DNA of 64,000 nucleotides. It comes from Desulfobacteraceae bacterium (GTDB lineage: Bacteria; Desulfobacterota; Desulfobacteria; Desulfobacterales; Desulfobacteraceae). Below, piece after piece: positions 25,877 through 34,703 of this stretch. Both the position numbers and the translations under genes were made by a program. The stretch spans positions 1 through 64,000 of the forward strand of contig QZLA01000234.1 of the NCBI GenBank assembly GCA_004796375.1, written 5' to 3'. The notes beneath the pieces were generated by a model. It ran no database searches and was not told where the DNA came from. It was given only the letters and a program-made list of their open reading frames with translations. Every line of letters begins with the position of its first letter. The first letter of the stretch is position 1.

Positions 25877-26884
25877 TTAGCGTGCCGTTGCCAGGGGTTG
25901 CCTGACCTGGATGTCTGTTTCCACTAGGGGTTTTTCAAACCCTTGCGTAAACCGGCTGGATACATCCCGCCGGTTCTGGTTTTTGAGCAGATCAGTCGAA
26001 AAATTGATCCGCTGTTTTTCAAATATCAATACCGTGGTTGAACTTCCGGGCCGGAACAGGCTTTTGGGCTGCCCCTTCTCCATGAACAAACCACGCTGAA
26101 TGTCAAGCTCGGGATGATAGCCGCTGGGGCTGTAGCATTGAACAATGCCGCCGATCATGAGTGCGACGATTTCGACCATGGCCACATGCCCGATATGGGT
26201 GCCGCCCGGGACATCTGTATTGATGACCGTTACTGAACGCCGGTTTAATGAATAGGGTGTGACGGCTCTTACCACAGCGCCCGGATTGCAGGAGTGAAAA
26301 TCGCCGTCAATATCATAGAGGTCTTCCACTACTCCTGAAACGGGTGTGTGATTATAATGATACTTATCCGGTGTCAGCCGGAAAACAGCAAAATCCCCGG
26401 ATTCAAAGGCCTCCTGCCACTGGCTCTTATCTCTGCCTAAAAGACTTGAAAAATCAAAGAACTTGTTTTTGATAAACAGGGCACTGGTCTGGTCGAATGA
26501 TCCGGTCAGCACCCTGGAATCGGCCGGGGAAACCACTGTGTCCGCAGATACATTCATCGGCCGTGTTTCCCAGTAACGGATCTGTCTTTCAAAGATTTTG
26601 CGATAGGTGTTCAGGCATTCAACCGGCTCGATGGTTTCATCCGGGTCAGCCCCTAAATGTTCAAACACCTCATGGGGAGTCACGCGCCAGTTTTTCAAAA
26701 AGAAGTCATAGTTGAAAAATCCAAGCAGGGTGGACGTATGGCTTGAGATCACCCGGTTGAACATGAAGGGGGCGTTTTCCCTAAGGGTTGAGTACAGGAA
26801 TTGAATGGTCCGGTCAAAAATCAGGGGTTCGGTTTTGACACTGCCGGTGGTTCTGTCGATATATTGATGTTGTGTTTCGGTCAT
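25877..26884 (-). CDS. psd: phosphatidylserine decarboxylase
   Basis: A 335-residue decarboxylase that makes phosphatidylethanolamine from phosphatidylserine at the inner membrane. Recognisable parts are VSPADSRV (about 118-125), the FRLTPDKYHYNHTPVSG block (about 163-179), GTHIGHVAMVEIVALMIGGI (about 224-243) and the self-processing GSST (about 276-279) that creates the pyruvoyl group at the Ser. The canonical motif is LGST, so GSST is a mild variant. The C-terminal tail past about residue 300 is an extension. Its ATG overlaps the stop of the 807-residue gene by four bases. No pssA is in the window. Confidence 0.88.
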   Translation of the reverse strand: MTETQHQYIDRTTGSVKTEPLIFDRTIQFLYSTLRENAPFMFNRVISSHTSTLLGFFNYDFFLKNWRVTPHEVFEHLGADPDETIEPVECLNTYRKIFERQIRYWETRPMNVSADTVVSPADSRVLTGSFDQTSALFIKNKFFDFSSLLGRDKSQWQEAFESGDFAVFRLTPDKYHYNHTPVSGVVEDLYDIDGDFHSCNPGAVVRAVTPYSLNRRSVTVINTDVPGGTHIGHVAMVEIVALMIGGIVQCYSPSGYHPELDIQRGLFMEKGQPKSLFRPGSSTTVLIFEKQRINFSTDLLKNQNRRDVSSRFTQGFEKPLVETDIQVRQPLATAR

Positions 26885-29304
26885 AGGTTTTCAAAGTGTT
26901 TTGCATTTCTATGGGTGAAAAGAATGATCAAAAACATGATTCTTCTTAGGTCCCTGTTGCTGATCCGTTGTTCTAGGTATTCATCTCTGGCTTGCTGTGT
27001 GAATGTTATCAGGTCCTGCTCTTTGATCACTTTCTGAATGGCTTCTTTTAAGGCAGGATCCCTGAAATTGGCCCAAAGTTCCATATTCTTGAATTCTGAT
27101 ATAAGTATATCAAAACCCTCTTTAATTTGGTGATGCCTCAGCGTGTCGATGTAATATCGCTCAGCGGCACGGTTAAATGTTTCCCCGTCAATTTTCAACG
27201 GGTTTTTTCTGTTCTGGGTTTCCATGATATTCCGGGTCAGGACTCCGCTGGTGGAGAACATGCCAGGAGACTGGATCCGGCTTTCCAGGTCGGCTATCAC
27301 GCCCCTCATTTTGAATGAGTCAATCAGATCCCGGCCGTCGGTTTTGATCATGGAGATCAGTGCCATTTTGAAATCAATGGTACGGATACGGGTATAGCCG
27401 GGATAGCGACGGCTCTGGCGTATTTTTGATGAAGGGATCTGGCAGACGATCTGGCTTAAAAATTGATTGCGGGTGTTGGTTTTTACATAGAAGGTGGGCA
27501 GGTCTGTGGCCGCACAAAAAAAGATCTGGCGCCGCTCGCTTTCAATATCCGGCGTATCCGGGATCATGGTATGGTCAAGGCGTCCGCTGAGAACGTATTG
27601 AAAGGCCAGGGCGGTCAGCAGCGTCTGCAGGTCGGCAGCGCCCGCCATATCGGTCCTCAGGTTATGGAATATACTGTAATAACGGTGCTCGAAACCACTG
27701 TATCCCATCTGGTTGAATTTGCGAAGCCGGACCAGCTGATACAGGGGCATGCGATCATCAAATACGCCCATCTGGCTCAGATCAGTTCCGAGGCGCGTGT
27801 CATTGTCGAGGGAGCCGTCCAGGGAAGGGCTCTGGTCAGTGCTCATCAAAGAGACCAGGTAGTCCACCAGCCTGAAATCCGGGACCATATCTCCCTTGAG
27901 AAAGAAGGCTTTACTGATCAAACGATCCAGCCATACCGGACCGAAGGGGGTCAAGGGCTGGCCCAGGATGCTGATTTTGGCTTTCCGTTTCCACCGCCGC
28001 CAGATCATCCTTAAATGAGTATAGTCGATCTCATGGGGTAAAAAACTCAATACCCTTTCCGGGTGGAAATCTTCAAAGTTGAGCCGGTAAGGGGATGCAC
28101 TGAATGTTCCGGGGAACAGGCAGACAAAATGCTCCACGATTTTTATCACCAGGTCGCCCAGGTATTTTTCATGGGCCGGGGAGAATCCGGAGACACCGTT
28201 CTTGATCAGCTGCCCAAGTTTATGACTGCCGATGCTGATATGGGTTCCGTTATTGGCCAGGCTGGTATTTGAGCTGTTGGGCAGGACCACAAGGTTGGAG
28301 TTAATAATACCGGCTTCTTTTAATTTGGAAATTGCATTAATCTGGCTTCTGGAAAGAACCTTGTGGCACAGTTTCATGTATTCATACTTCTCTTCGCCCC
28401 TGGCCCAGCCGGACAGGCAGGGGCTCATGAACAGGTCACGATAGAATGAGTCTGAAATGCAGTCGTTAAGGCGTTTCTGCATTAACGGCGGAGATGCGGA
28501 AAAAAAGATTCTGACCTCCTGGCCGTGTGCTTTAAGCTTGAATCTGTTCTCCGCATAGGTTGCCAGAAGCTGGGTCATCAGAAAGCGTATGGAGGTCTCA
28601 TGGGCGATTTTACGACCAATACCGGCCGAGGATCCGGATCGGACCGGATGAAAGGAAAATACTTCAGGCGAGGTGTTGTCATTTAAAAAATGACTCATCA
28701 TCTTTTCGCCAGTGATCCGTATATAAGGGTGTATTCTGCCGGAGGATCCGATGGTGTCTGCCAGGGCAAGTTTGAGCAGGTAGCTCACCGGAATCCGGAT
28801 AAACGGTTCTCCATTGTGAGTGACAAAAAAACGCTGGGCATCCGAGCGCTGGCCAGAGTCGGGATGGGTTTTATCCGATTTAAGGTCGGAGTTGAATATA
28901 TGCCGGGCATAGGTGCTCAGTGCTGACTGCGGGAACCTGACCCAGGAGTTTTCCCAGATGTTGTCCTTCTTCTCGTTCAGGTACTTATCCAGGGAAATGA
29001 CCTGTTTTCGGGAGGTATCACCTGAAGCGGCGCGGCGGACCTGATTTTTATAGTAGTTGGATTCTTCAATCGTAATGGCAAGGTCAAGGTTCTCTTTTTT
29101 TCCAAGGACAACGGCCTGAAATTCATTTTCACAACCGGCCGTGACATCCCTGAAGGAAAATGGCAGCGATTCGAGGAACCGTTCCGTCGATCCGGAATCG
29201 ATCTGAAGTACGTTTTGAAGGTGAGTCAGGTCAAACGTACCGTCTCGGGATGGTTCGGGCCTGTCCATAGACAGGGGGTCATCTGTTTTGAGCCTCGGAA
29301 TCAT
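26881..29304 (-). CDS. large conserved-looking protein of unknown function in the lipid operon
   Basis: An 807-residue soluble protein that I do not recognise. It has no signal peptide and no clear membrane helices. Notable patches are FFVTHNGEPFIRIPVSYLL (about 163-181), FFSASPPLMQKR (about 266-277), LVVLPNSSNTSLANNGTH (about 340-357), FLPHEIDYTHLRMIWRRWKR (about 428-447) and DFRLVDYLVSLM (about 481-492). The density of aromatic and charged residues and the good codon pattern argue for a real enzyme-sized protein. It is the first gene of an operon with psd, the Lgt-like gene and the kinase (ATGA overlap with psd). Function in phospholipid synthesis or sensing is only inferred from this context. 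Confidence 0.75.
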   Translation of the reverse strand: MIPRLKTDDPLSMDRPEPSRDGTFDLTHLQNVLQIDSGSTERFLESLPFSFRDVTAGCENEFQAVVLGKKENLDLAITIEESNYYKNQVRRAASGDTSRKQVISLDKYLNEKKDNIWENSWVRFPQSALSTYARHIFNSDLKSDKTHPDSGQRSDAQRFFVTHNGEPFIRIPVSYLLKLALADTIGSSGRIHPYIRITGEKMMSHFLNDNTSPEVFSFHPVRSGSSAGIGRKIAHETSIRFLMTQLLATYAENRFKLKAHGQEVRIFFSASPPLMQKRLNDCISDSFYRDLFMSPCLSGWARGEEKYEYMKLCHKVLSRSQINAISKLKEAGIINSNLVVLPNSSNTSLANNGTHISIGSHKLGQLIKNGVSGFSPAHEKYLGDLVIKIVEHFVCLFPGTFSASPYRLNFEDFHPERVLSFLPHEIDYTHLRMIWRRWKRKAKISILGQPLTPFGPVWLDRLISKAFFLKGDMVPDFRLVDYLVSLMSTDQSPSLDGSLDNDTRLGTDLSQMGVFDDRMPLYQLVRLRKFNQMGYSGFEHRYYSIFHNLRTDMAGAADLQTLLTALAFQYVLSGRLDHTMIPDTPDIESERRQIFFCAATDLPTFYVKTNTRNQFLSQIVCQIPSSKIRQSRRYPGYTRIRTIDFKMALISMIKTDGRDLIDSFKMRGVIADLESRIQSPGMFSTSGVLTRNIMETQNRKNPLKIDGETFNRAAERYYIDTLRHHQIKEGFDILISEFKNMELWANFRDPALKEAIQKVIKEQDLITFTQQARDEYLEQRISNRDLRRIMFLIILFTHRNAKHFENL

Positions 29305-29615
29305 TCGTGATCATCTCTGGTTTTGGGTAATAATCAGAAAGCGTAAACTCGATTTTTGCTAAGGAAATATCCATTTGACCGGGTATTATCCCTGAGGTTT
29401 ATTGGAAAGGTGTTACGGTGGCACTAAATTTTGATTTGAAGCCGTATTTAGGCCTGCATTATCAACAAGGGCCCCGAATTAGTTTTGAATGAGTCAATGA
29501 ATCCAATATATTTCTAATGATTCTCTAATATAATCCGGCTAAAAATAACTCGGTGCTAACCTGATTGTCCGTGGATGCACATAGCGCTTCATTCCGAAAT
29601 TAGGAGGGCTGAAAG
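29305..29615. other. 311-bp divergent intergenic region
   Basis: This stretch lies between the lipid operon (minus) and the hexapeptide acetyltransferase gene (plus). I see a TATAAT at 29529-29534 on the plus strand without a good -35, and an AGGAGGG ribosome-binding site at 29602-29608 for the downstream ATG. A 24-codon GTG frame at 29418 is not convincing. Nothing else stands out. Confidence 0.4.
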
Positions 29616-30275
29616 ATGGATCACGCTGTGAAGAACAAGCCGGGTCATATCGCTTCTGACACCCATCGGATTGACTCGTCCGCATGGATCGACGACACCG
29701 TTCTGGGTGAACATATCGAAATCGGTCCCTGGGTGAAACTTTCCAAAAGCCGGTTGGATGACTACACCTATGTCATGGATCGATCCGATATCATCTATAC
29801 ACAAACCGGTAAATTCTGTTCCATTGCGTCCCATGTCCGGATCAACCCGGGGCAGCACCCCCTCTCCGGGGCGGCACTTCACCATTTTACCTATCGCAGC
29901 AGGCAGTACGGTATGGGGGAGGATGATGCAGACTTCTTCAAGGCGCGTCAGGACAGGCAGGTGACCCTCGGGCATGACGTCTGGATCGGTCACGGCGCGG
30001 TCATCATGCCGGGGATAACCATCGGCACCGGTGCGGTCATCGGTTCAAATGCCGTGGTGACAAAAGATGTGCCCGGCTTTGCCATTATGGCTGGTGTACC
30101 TGCCAGGATACTCAGGTTCAGGTTTGAAAAGAATGTTCAGGATCAGCTTTTAAAGATCGGATGGTGGCACTGGAGTCATGACCGCATCAGCGCTGCGCTC
30201 GAGGATTTTCGGCAGATGTCAGCCCAGGAGTTTGTAATAAAATATAATTCTAACGCGGCCTTAACCCTTTCTTAA
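29616..30275 (+). CDS. phosphonate-associated hexapeptide-repeat acetyltransferase
   Basis: A 219-residue left-handed beta-helix acetyltransferase. It has the family stretch DYTYVMDRSDIIYTQTGKFC (about 49-68), SIASHVRINPGQHP (about 69-82), HHFTYRSRQYG (about 88-98), then LGHDVWIGHGAVIMPGITIG (about 116-135) and AGVPARILRFRF. This pattern fits the XAT-like family found in many phn operons (phosphonate metabolism transferase hexapeptide family), which may acetylate aminoalkylphosphonates. Here it lies 13 kb from the phn operon, beside lipid genes. A strong AGGAGGG precedes the ATG. The next gene follows 46 bp later on the same strand. Confidence 0.78.
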   Translation: MDHAVKNKPGHIASDTHRIDSSAWIDDTVLGEHIEIGPWVKLSKSRLDDYTYVMDRSDIIYTQTGKFCSIASHVRINPGQHPLSGAALHHFTYRSRQYGMGEDDADFFKARQDRQVTLGHDVWIGHGAVIMPGITIGTGAVIGSNAVVTKDVPGFAIMAGVPARILRFRFEKNVQDQLLKIGWWHWSHDRISAALEDFRQMSAQEFVIKYNSNAALTLS

Positions 30276-30321
30276 AAGTCTGCATGTAATTGTTTTGAGC
30301 AACATTAAAATTATATTAAGG

Positions 30322-31149
30322 ATGGGTAAAACGCCTATGAAGTCCTCAACAAAGCAGTTATTCACGATTGATCTGTACAACCGGCCAGGTGTCCATCTTC
30401 CTGAAATCGAGCTTGAATCCCTTGTGGCTGATATCCAGTTCATCGCCGGTCAGTGTTTTGATGAAATGCCGTCGTACCAGGCCATGATCGGTACACGGGA
30501 GGCCCTTTCCGACAAACTGATCACCCTGGCCCGGGATGAGGATCAGAATGCGGTAGGGTTCTGTTCCATGGTGTTTCTGCCCATCGAGGGGGTGGGAGAT
30601 GTGCTTCATCTCGGATTGACCTGTGTCAGCCCTGTGGCAAGGAAAAACCGCCTCACCCACTTGTTGGTTAAAAAGGCCATTGCCGGATATATGATCAAGC
30701 AGAACCCGTTTGGAAAGGTCTGGATCAGCAATTGTGCTTCGGTAATGAGCAGCCTGGGCAATGTTGCCATGCACTTTGAGAATGTATACCCGTCTCCATT
30801 TTTAAAGAAAAAGCCCGGAAAAACCCATGTGATGATCGCCCAGGCCATTGATAGATATTACCGGGGCAAGATGTATGTCCTGCCTGATGCCGTATTGGAT
30901 TTGGATGATTTTGTTTTTCGCGGAAGTGTGAAAGACACCGTGTTTCATAAAGATAAGTCAGATGTTCAGTACTATCACCGTAAAGGGTATCTGAACCAGT
31001 TTTACGCCCATCTCCTGAATTTTGAACAGGGTGATGAGGTGCTTCAGATCGGGTATTTCAGGATGGCATCTGTGTTGAAATACTATCTGCGCCAGTACAA
31101 GATGAAAAAACTTAATCGGATTGAAGGGCCGGCCATTGAGGCATACTAG
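30322..31149 (+). CDS. GNAT-like protein of unknown substrate
   Basis: A 275-residue protein with a GNAT-like core: AVGFCSMVFLP, then LHLGLTCVSPVARKNRLTHLLVKKAI, where the final part resembles the acetyl-CoA pyrophosphate loop and helix. The C-terminal 100 residues (YHRKGYLNQFYAHLLNFEQGDEVLQIGYF) are not typical of small GNATs. The start is uncertain: ATG at 30322 is 1-5 bp from an AAGG, ATG at 30337 is possible, and a TTG at 30295 opens the frame. It overlaps the plsC gene, so an acyl or acetyl transfer role linked to lipid synthesis is possible but unproven. Confidence 0.55.
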   Translation: MGKTPMKSSTKQLFTIDLYNRPGVHLPEIELESLVADIQFIAGQCFDEMPSYQAMIGTREALSDKLITLARDEDQNAVGFCSMVFLPIEGVGDVLHLGLTCVSPVARKNRLTHLLVKKAIAGYMIKQNPFGKVWISNCASVMSSLGNVAMHFENVYPSPFLKKKPGKTHVMIAQAIDRYYRGKMYVLPDAVLDLDDFVFRGSVKDTVFHKDKSDVQYYHRKGYLNQFYAHLLNFEQGDEVLQIGYFRMASVLKYYLRQYKMKKLNRIEGPAIEAY

Positions 31150-31903
31150 ATCCCTGGCGGGCCGATGGGTCGCTTTGGTGCTTCCCCTTTACCGTCTGAT
31201 CGCGGTCTTGCTGATCACTGTGTTTTGTGTCTGCCGCCTGATTGTTGCATGTTTGATCAAAGGGTGGACCCCCCAGCGGGTTTCCCATCATGCCAGTTGC
31301 TGGGCATCCGTGCTGGTCCGGCACCTGAATATCGATGTTACTGTAAATGGAACGGTTCCGGAAAACGGGGTCATGATTGTTGCCAACCACAGATCCTATC
31401 TGGATATCGTCGTGATCCTGTCACAGGTCCAGGCCGCCTTTCTGGCAAAACAAGAGCTTCGCTCGTGGCCGGTGTTCGGATACGCGGCCATGAAGGGAAA
31501 CACCGTGTTTGTTGACAGATCCAGTAGAACCAGTCGCGAAACGTCCAGGCACGAACTTCTGAAGCGGTTGCAACAGGGCATCTGTGTGGTGGTATTCCCG
31601 GAAGGCACTACATCTGAGGGGCCGGGTTTACTGGATTTTCACAAGGGCGTATTCCATCTTGCTGCCCAGCAGGGCGTGCACACGGTTCCGGCGGCCGTGT
31701 GTTACGAAAACAGGGAAGCGGCATGGATCGGGGACGATACGTTTGTGCCTCATTTCCTAAGAATTTTCAGGAATCGTCGTCTTAACGCAGACCTGACATT
31801 CGGTCCGGTTTTTTCAGAGCAGCCGGCGGATATCCTGCGCGAGGACTGCCACCGGACCATTCACGATGCCTTGCTGCGCAGGGAAAGCATGGAAGCGGCA
31901 TAG
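31136..31903 (+). CDS. 1-acyl-sn-glycerol-3-phosphate acyltransferase (PlsC family)
   Basis: A protein of about 255 residues with one or two N-terminal hydrophobic helices and the acyltransferase motifs NHRSYLD (block I, H and D of HX4D) and FPEGTTSEG (block III). It would acylate lysophosphatidic acid or a related acceptor at the inner membrane. I start at the TTG at 31136, 7 bp after GAAGGG; a TTG at 31121 also fits. Either overlaps the GNAT-like gene. The 3' end overlaps the convergent radical SAM gene by 43 bp. Confidence 0.82.
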   Translation: MRHTRSLAGRWVALVLPLYRLIAVLLITVFCVCRLIVACLIKGWTPQRVSHHASCWASVLVRHLNIDVTVNGTVPENGVMIVANHRSYLDIVVILSQVQAAFLAKQELRSWPVFGYAAMKGNTVFVDRSSRTSRETSRHELLKRLQQGICVVVFPEGTTSEGPGLLDFHKGVFHLAAQQGVHTVPAAVCYENREAAWIGDDTFVPHFLRIFRNRRLNADLTFGPVFSEQPADILREDCHRTIHDALLRRESMEAA

Positions 31904-33213
31904 CTTTTCTGCTGACGGATATTACGATTCAGGTCAAACCGTGACAATCGTTTAGGGTCGGGTGCAGATCGGCCGTTAAACAAGGTGCAGGCACGATAGT
32001 AGCGGATATCATTCTGCCATAGTGAGAAATACGCCGGGTCCTGTATAAATCTTCGGACCAGTCCGCCAGGGCGGTTGAACAGGTCCAGAAACGGTGCAAA
32101 TAGTTCCGAGGGATCCCGGAAACACTCCCAGTCACACTTCCTGCACTCGGCCCGGGGGTCAATCCGGGGCAGGTCTATATCAGCGAAACTTCCCATGTTT
32201 TCATTTCCCCGGTATCCACAGGGAAAGACATGGCCATTTTCAGAGTCCATGAAGAAGAAGTCAATACCGCCCCTGCAGCCGACCTCCATATGGGATGACC
32301 GGACCTGGTCCGTGTCGTACTGCCGTGCCAGCATGTACAGTGATGACAGGGGGGTAAAGATTCTCAGGCGATGTCGGTGGTGGGGAATGACATCCATCAG
32401 CGCGCGATAGAGTGCGCTCTTTTCCCTTTTGGAAAAGCGGACCACATTATCCACAGCAGTAGCCGCATACACCGCACTCAATCCCAGGTCCTGCTCCTGG
32501 TCCCCCATGCTCATGGGGTAGCAGGTGTTGACGATGGTGAATCCCAGGTTGGCCGCCTGACGGTAAAACTGGTCAAACGCCCGCCTGAATGCAGCGTAAA
32601 ACGCATGGATGTATCTATCCTCGCTGGTGTAGGCATGCCGGCCCAACAGCCGTGTGGGATCACCTCCAACCAGACGGTTGATGCCGAGATTCACCGATGG
32701 ATATAATCCATTTGAGTGGAAAATGGGCAGCGCTTTTTCAATCCCTCTGACAACACCGTCCAAGCCTCTCATCTGCTCATGGACGCTGGGAATTGCAGAA
32801 TCCAGGCTGATCCAGAAATTTCGCAACGGGGTATCAGCGAGTTTTTCAGCAAGTGTTTTGACCCGGTCTTCAAATCCGGGACGATGGCTGCTTTTGAACA
32901 GGAAACCATTGGTGCCGGTACGGATATATTCAATACCGGCTTTTCCGGCATGTCTGATCAGCTCGGTCAGGAGATCGAGGTGAAGGAGCGGCTCTCCGCC
33001 TGTGAATGACACGGCCTGGACGCCCTTGGCAGCTGCAGCATCAAGGGTGCGTTTGATGGTATCGATATCCAGAGTGGATCTCGGAATCTTGGCGGTCACC
33101 CGCATACCGCACTGAGGGCATTGTGCATTACACTGATTGGTGATCTGGATCACCAGCTGCGGTGGGATCCGGTCGCGGTAAATCGGTTTGATGTTCTTAA
33201 GCAATGGGGTCAT
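31861..33213 (-). CDS. radical SAM protein with C-terminal Cys cluster
   Basis: A 450-residue radical SAM enzyme. The SAM cluster motif CNAQCPQC puts Cys at 28, 32 and 35, and SFTGGEP is at about 69-75. After the TIM barrel, Cys-rich segments VGCRGG, FPCGYRGN and CRKCDWECF (about 315-370) look like a SPASM-type auxiliary cluster region. Such enzymes modify peptides, lipids or other small molecules. No precursor peptide lies next to it, and the neighbours (PlsC, DksA-like) do not fix the substrate. It starts 3 bp after the stop of the DksA-like gene. A small convergent overlap with plsC may couple their regulation. Confidence 0.8.
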   Translation of the reverse strand: MTPLLKNIKPIYRDRIPPQLVIQITNQCNAQCPQCGMRVTAKIPRSTLDIDTIKRTLDAAAAKGVQAVSFTGGEPLLHLDLLTELIRHAGKAGIEYIRTGTNGFLFKSSHRPGFEDRVKTLAEKLADTPLRNFWISLDSAIPSVHEQMRGLDGVVRGIEKALPIFHSNGLYPSVNLGINRLVGGDPTRLLGRHAYTSEDRYIHAFYAAFRRAFDQFYRQAANLGFTIVNTCYPMSMGDQEQDLGLSAVYAATAVDNVVRFSKREKSALYRALMDVIPHHRHRLRIFTPLSSLYMLARQYDTDQVRSSHMEVGCRGGIDFFFMDSENGHVFPCGYRGNENMGSFADIDLPRIDPRAECRKCDWECFRDPSELFAPFLDLFNRPGGLVRRFIQDPAYFSLWQNDIRYYRACTLFNGRSAPDPKRLSRFDLNRNIRQQKSYAASMLSLRSKAS

Positions 33214-33216
33214 AGG

Positions 33217-33633
33217 CTAATTCCGTATCTCTTCAAGGGATTCAAGGGCTTCAATGGACAGAGTGGCACAGGGCATGGCCTCAAGACGCTTGATGCCGAT
33301 TTTCTTCCCGGTAAATTCGCAGTATCCAAAGGTGCCGTCTTCGATTCTTTCAAGTGCCTTTTCAATCTCTTTGATCAGCAGGGAGTGGCGTTCAAACACA
33401 GTGATTTCCGCCTCTATATCGATCCAGGAATTACTCCGGTCAATAATATCGGCATGGGCATACTTGAGGTTTTTAATCTTTTCCATCCGGTGGCCGGTTT
33501 TTTCGACCAGTTCGATTTTCTGCTGGATGAGCTTGTTTTTAAAATACTTAAGCTGATCGCCGTTCATATACGGCTCGTCTGTGGACGGTCTGTAATTGAA
33601 CGGGTCAAACGGTTGATCGATCACTTTCTCCAT
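33217..33633 (-). CDS. DksA/TraR-family protein lacking a full zinc finger
   Basis: A 138-residue protein with a coiled-coil N-terminal part (about 25-90) and the DksA C-terminal pattern GTFGYCEFTGKKIGIKRLEA (about 99-118). In canonical DksA the finger is CxxC...CxxC; here CEFT replaces the first pair and SIEA the last, leaving one possible ligand. This resembles zinc-less DksA variants, which still bind RNA polymerase with ppGpp. It should tune transcription in stringent or stress conditions. It is cotranscribed with the radical SAM gene and lies 25 bp downstream of the glycosyltransferase gene. GGAGGT precedes the ATG. Confidence 0.8.
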   Translation of the reverse strand: MEKVIDQPFDPFNYRPSTDEPYMNGDQLKYFKNKLIQQKIELVEKTGHRMEKIKNLKYAHADIIDRSNSWIDIEAEITVFERHSLLIKEIEKALERIEDGTFGYCEFTGKKIGIKRLEAMPCATLSIEALESLEEIRN

Positions 33634-33658
33634 AATTCACCTCCAATTCGCATAAATT

Positions 33659-34684
33659 CTATTGAGTCCAGGCCTGGTTGACCAACTCCCTGGTGTTGTC
33701 CCAGCTGCCTTTAACAATCCATCTGGCGATCAGGTCCGCCACATTGGGGTAATGGGTTTTTATGAAAGATTCAGTAGTCAACCAGGATTTAAGAACGGAC
33801 GAATCCAGAAAATCCATGGTTGTACCGAGTTTAAGCCATTCTAATGCTTTAGCATTGGATGCCTGTTCAAATTGCCCGATCAGTGGTTTGGCAAGGATTT
33901 TCTTGCCCAGGTGAAGCGCTTCACTGGGCAGTTCGAATCCTGCATTGCAGATGACGCCGGAGCAAACCGAAAGGTGTTCATAAAAGGATTTTTTTGAAAA
34001 GGGATGCCAGGTAATATGTCCCTCTTTCCTGATGCCCTTACCGGAGTGGCCTGAATATACAGCAAATTTGAATGTGTCGGCTTTTTGTAAAAATGCAGAG
34101 ATTTCTTTGTCGCTTTCAAAAGGAAGGTATACCAGAACCAGGTTATCAACGATTTCTGAAGAGATATGTACGTTGGCATTGATAACCGGCGGGGCAATGG
34201 GCTGGTTGAAATGGTGCCAGTGCAGGCCGATACTGACATCGGCAGATGCGAAATATTTCATGATTGCCCGGTCGATATGGCCCGAAGCGGCCATGGGGAT
34301 ATCATGCAGGAATGCATACTGGTGCCCGATGCCGATGCTGGGGATGTTGTGCCGTTTTGAAATCAATGAAGTCAAGGGCTCAAAATCGGTCACCACAAGA
34401 TCATACCCCTTTGGGTCAAAGGTCAGGGCATTTTTCAAAAAGCGGTATATGGAAAGATTCCTCAATGTATCCATGGTGCTGATCCGGCCGTTGCGATAGT
34501 TAAAGGTAAACCCTTTGAAAAATCTGCAGGAGTCGATAATTGTTCGGTCAAACACCTTGTCCTCGTCGCAGCCGCTGAATAGGACGTCCACATGGGCACC
34601 CAGGGCTTTCAGATGATGAATGATCTGTGTCGACCGGCTGACATGGCCGTTTCCGGTCCCCTGGATGCCGAAAAGAATATTCAT
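33659..34684 (-). CDS. glycosyltransferase, MJ1255/GT28-like
   Basis: A 341-residue GT-B protein starting MNILFGIQGTGNGHVSRS, the glycine-rich N-terminus of the MJ1255 and MurG-like family. A C-terminal nucleotide-sugar site is suggested by SGVICNAGFELPSEALHLGK (about 263-282). It probably transfers a sugar to a lipid or polymer at the membrane. I use the ATG at 34682-34684; a longer frame to 34777 overlaps the upstream gene. Its start lies 19 bp after the stop of the PHP-GT4 gene, so the two transferases form an operon with the DksA-like gene downstream. Confidence 0.75.
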   Translation of the reverse strand: MNILFGIQGTGNGHVSRSTQIIHHLKALGAHVDVLFSGCDEDKVFDRTIIDSCRFFKGFTFNYRNGRISTMDTLRNLSIYRFLKNALTFDPKGYDLVVTDFEPLTSLISKRHNIPSIGIGHQYAFLHDIPMAASGHIDRAIMKYFASADVSIGLHWHHFNQPIAPPVINANVHISSEIVDNLVLVYLPFESDKEISAFLQKADTFKFAVYSGHSGKGIRKEGHITWHPFSKKSFYEHLSVCSGVICNAGFELPSEALHLGKKILAKPLIGQFEQASNAKALEWLKLGTTMDFLDSSVLKSWLTTESFIKTHYPNVADLIARWIVKGSWDNTRELVNQAWTQ

Positions 34685-34703
34685 TGCTAATAGCGGGTCA
34701 AGA

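Noticed and set aside
29418-29492. 24-codon GTG frame upstream of the acetyltransferase gene
   Set aside because: Too short and without features, though AAAGG lies upstream.
31861-33213. Radical SAM gene as maturase of the 66-residue Cys peptide
   Set aside because: The two loci are about 19 kb apart with unrelated genes between, so there is no sequence-based reason to link them.
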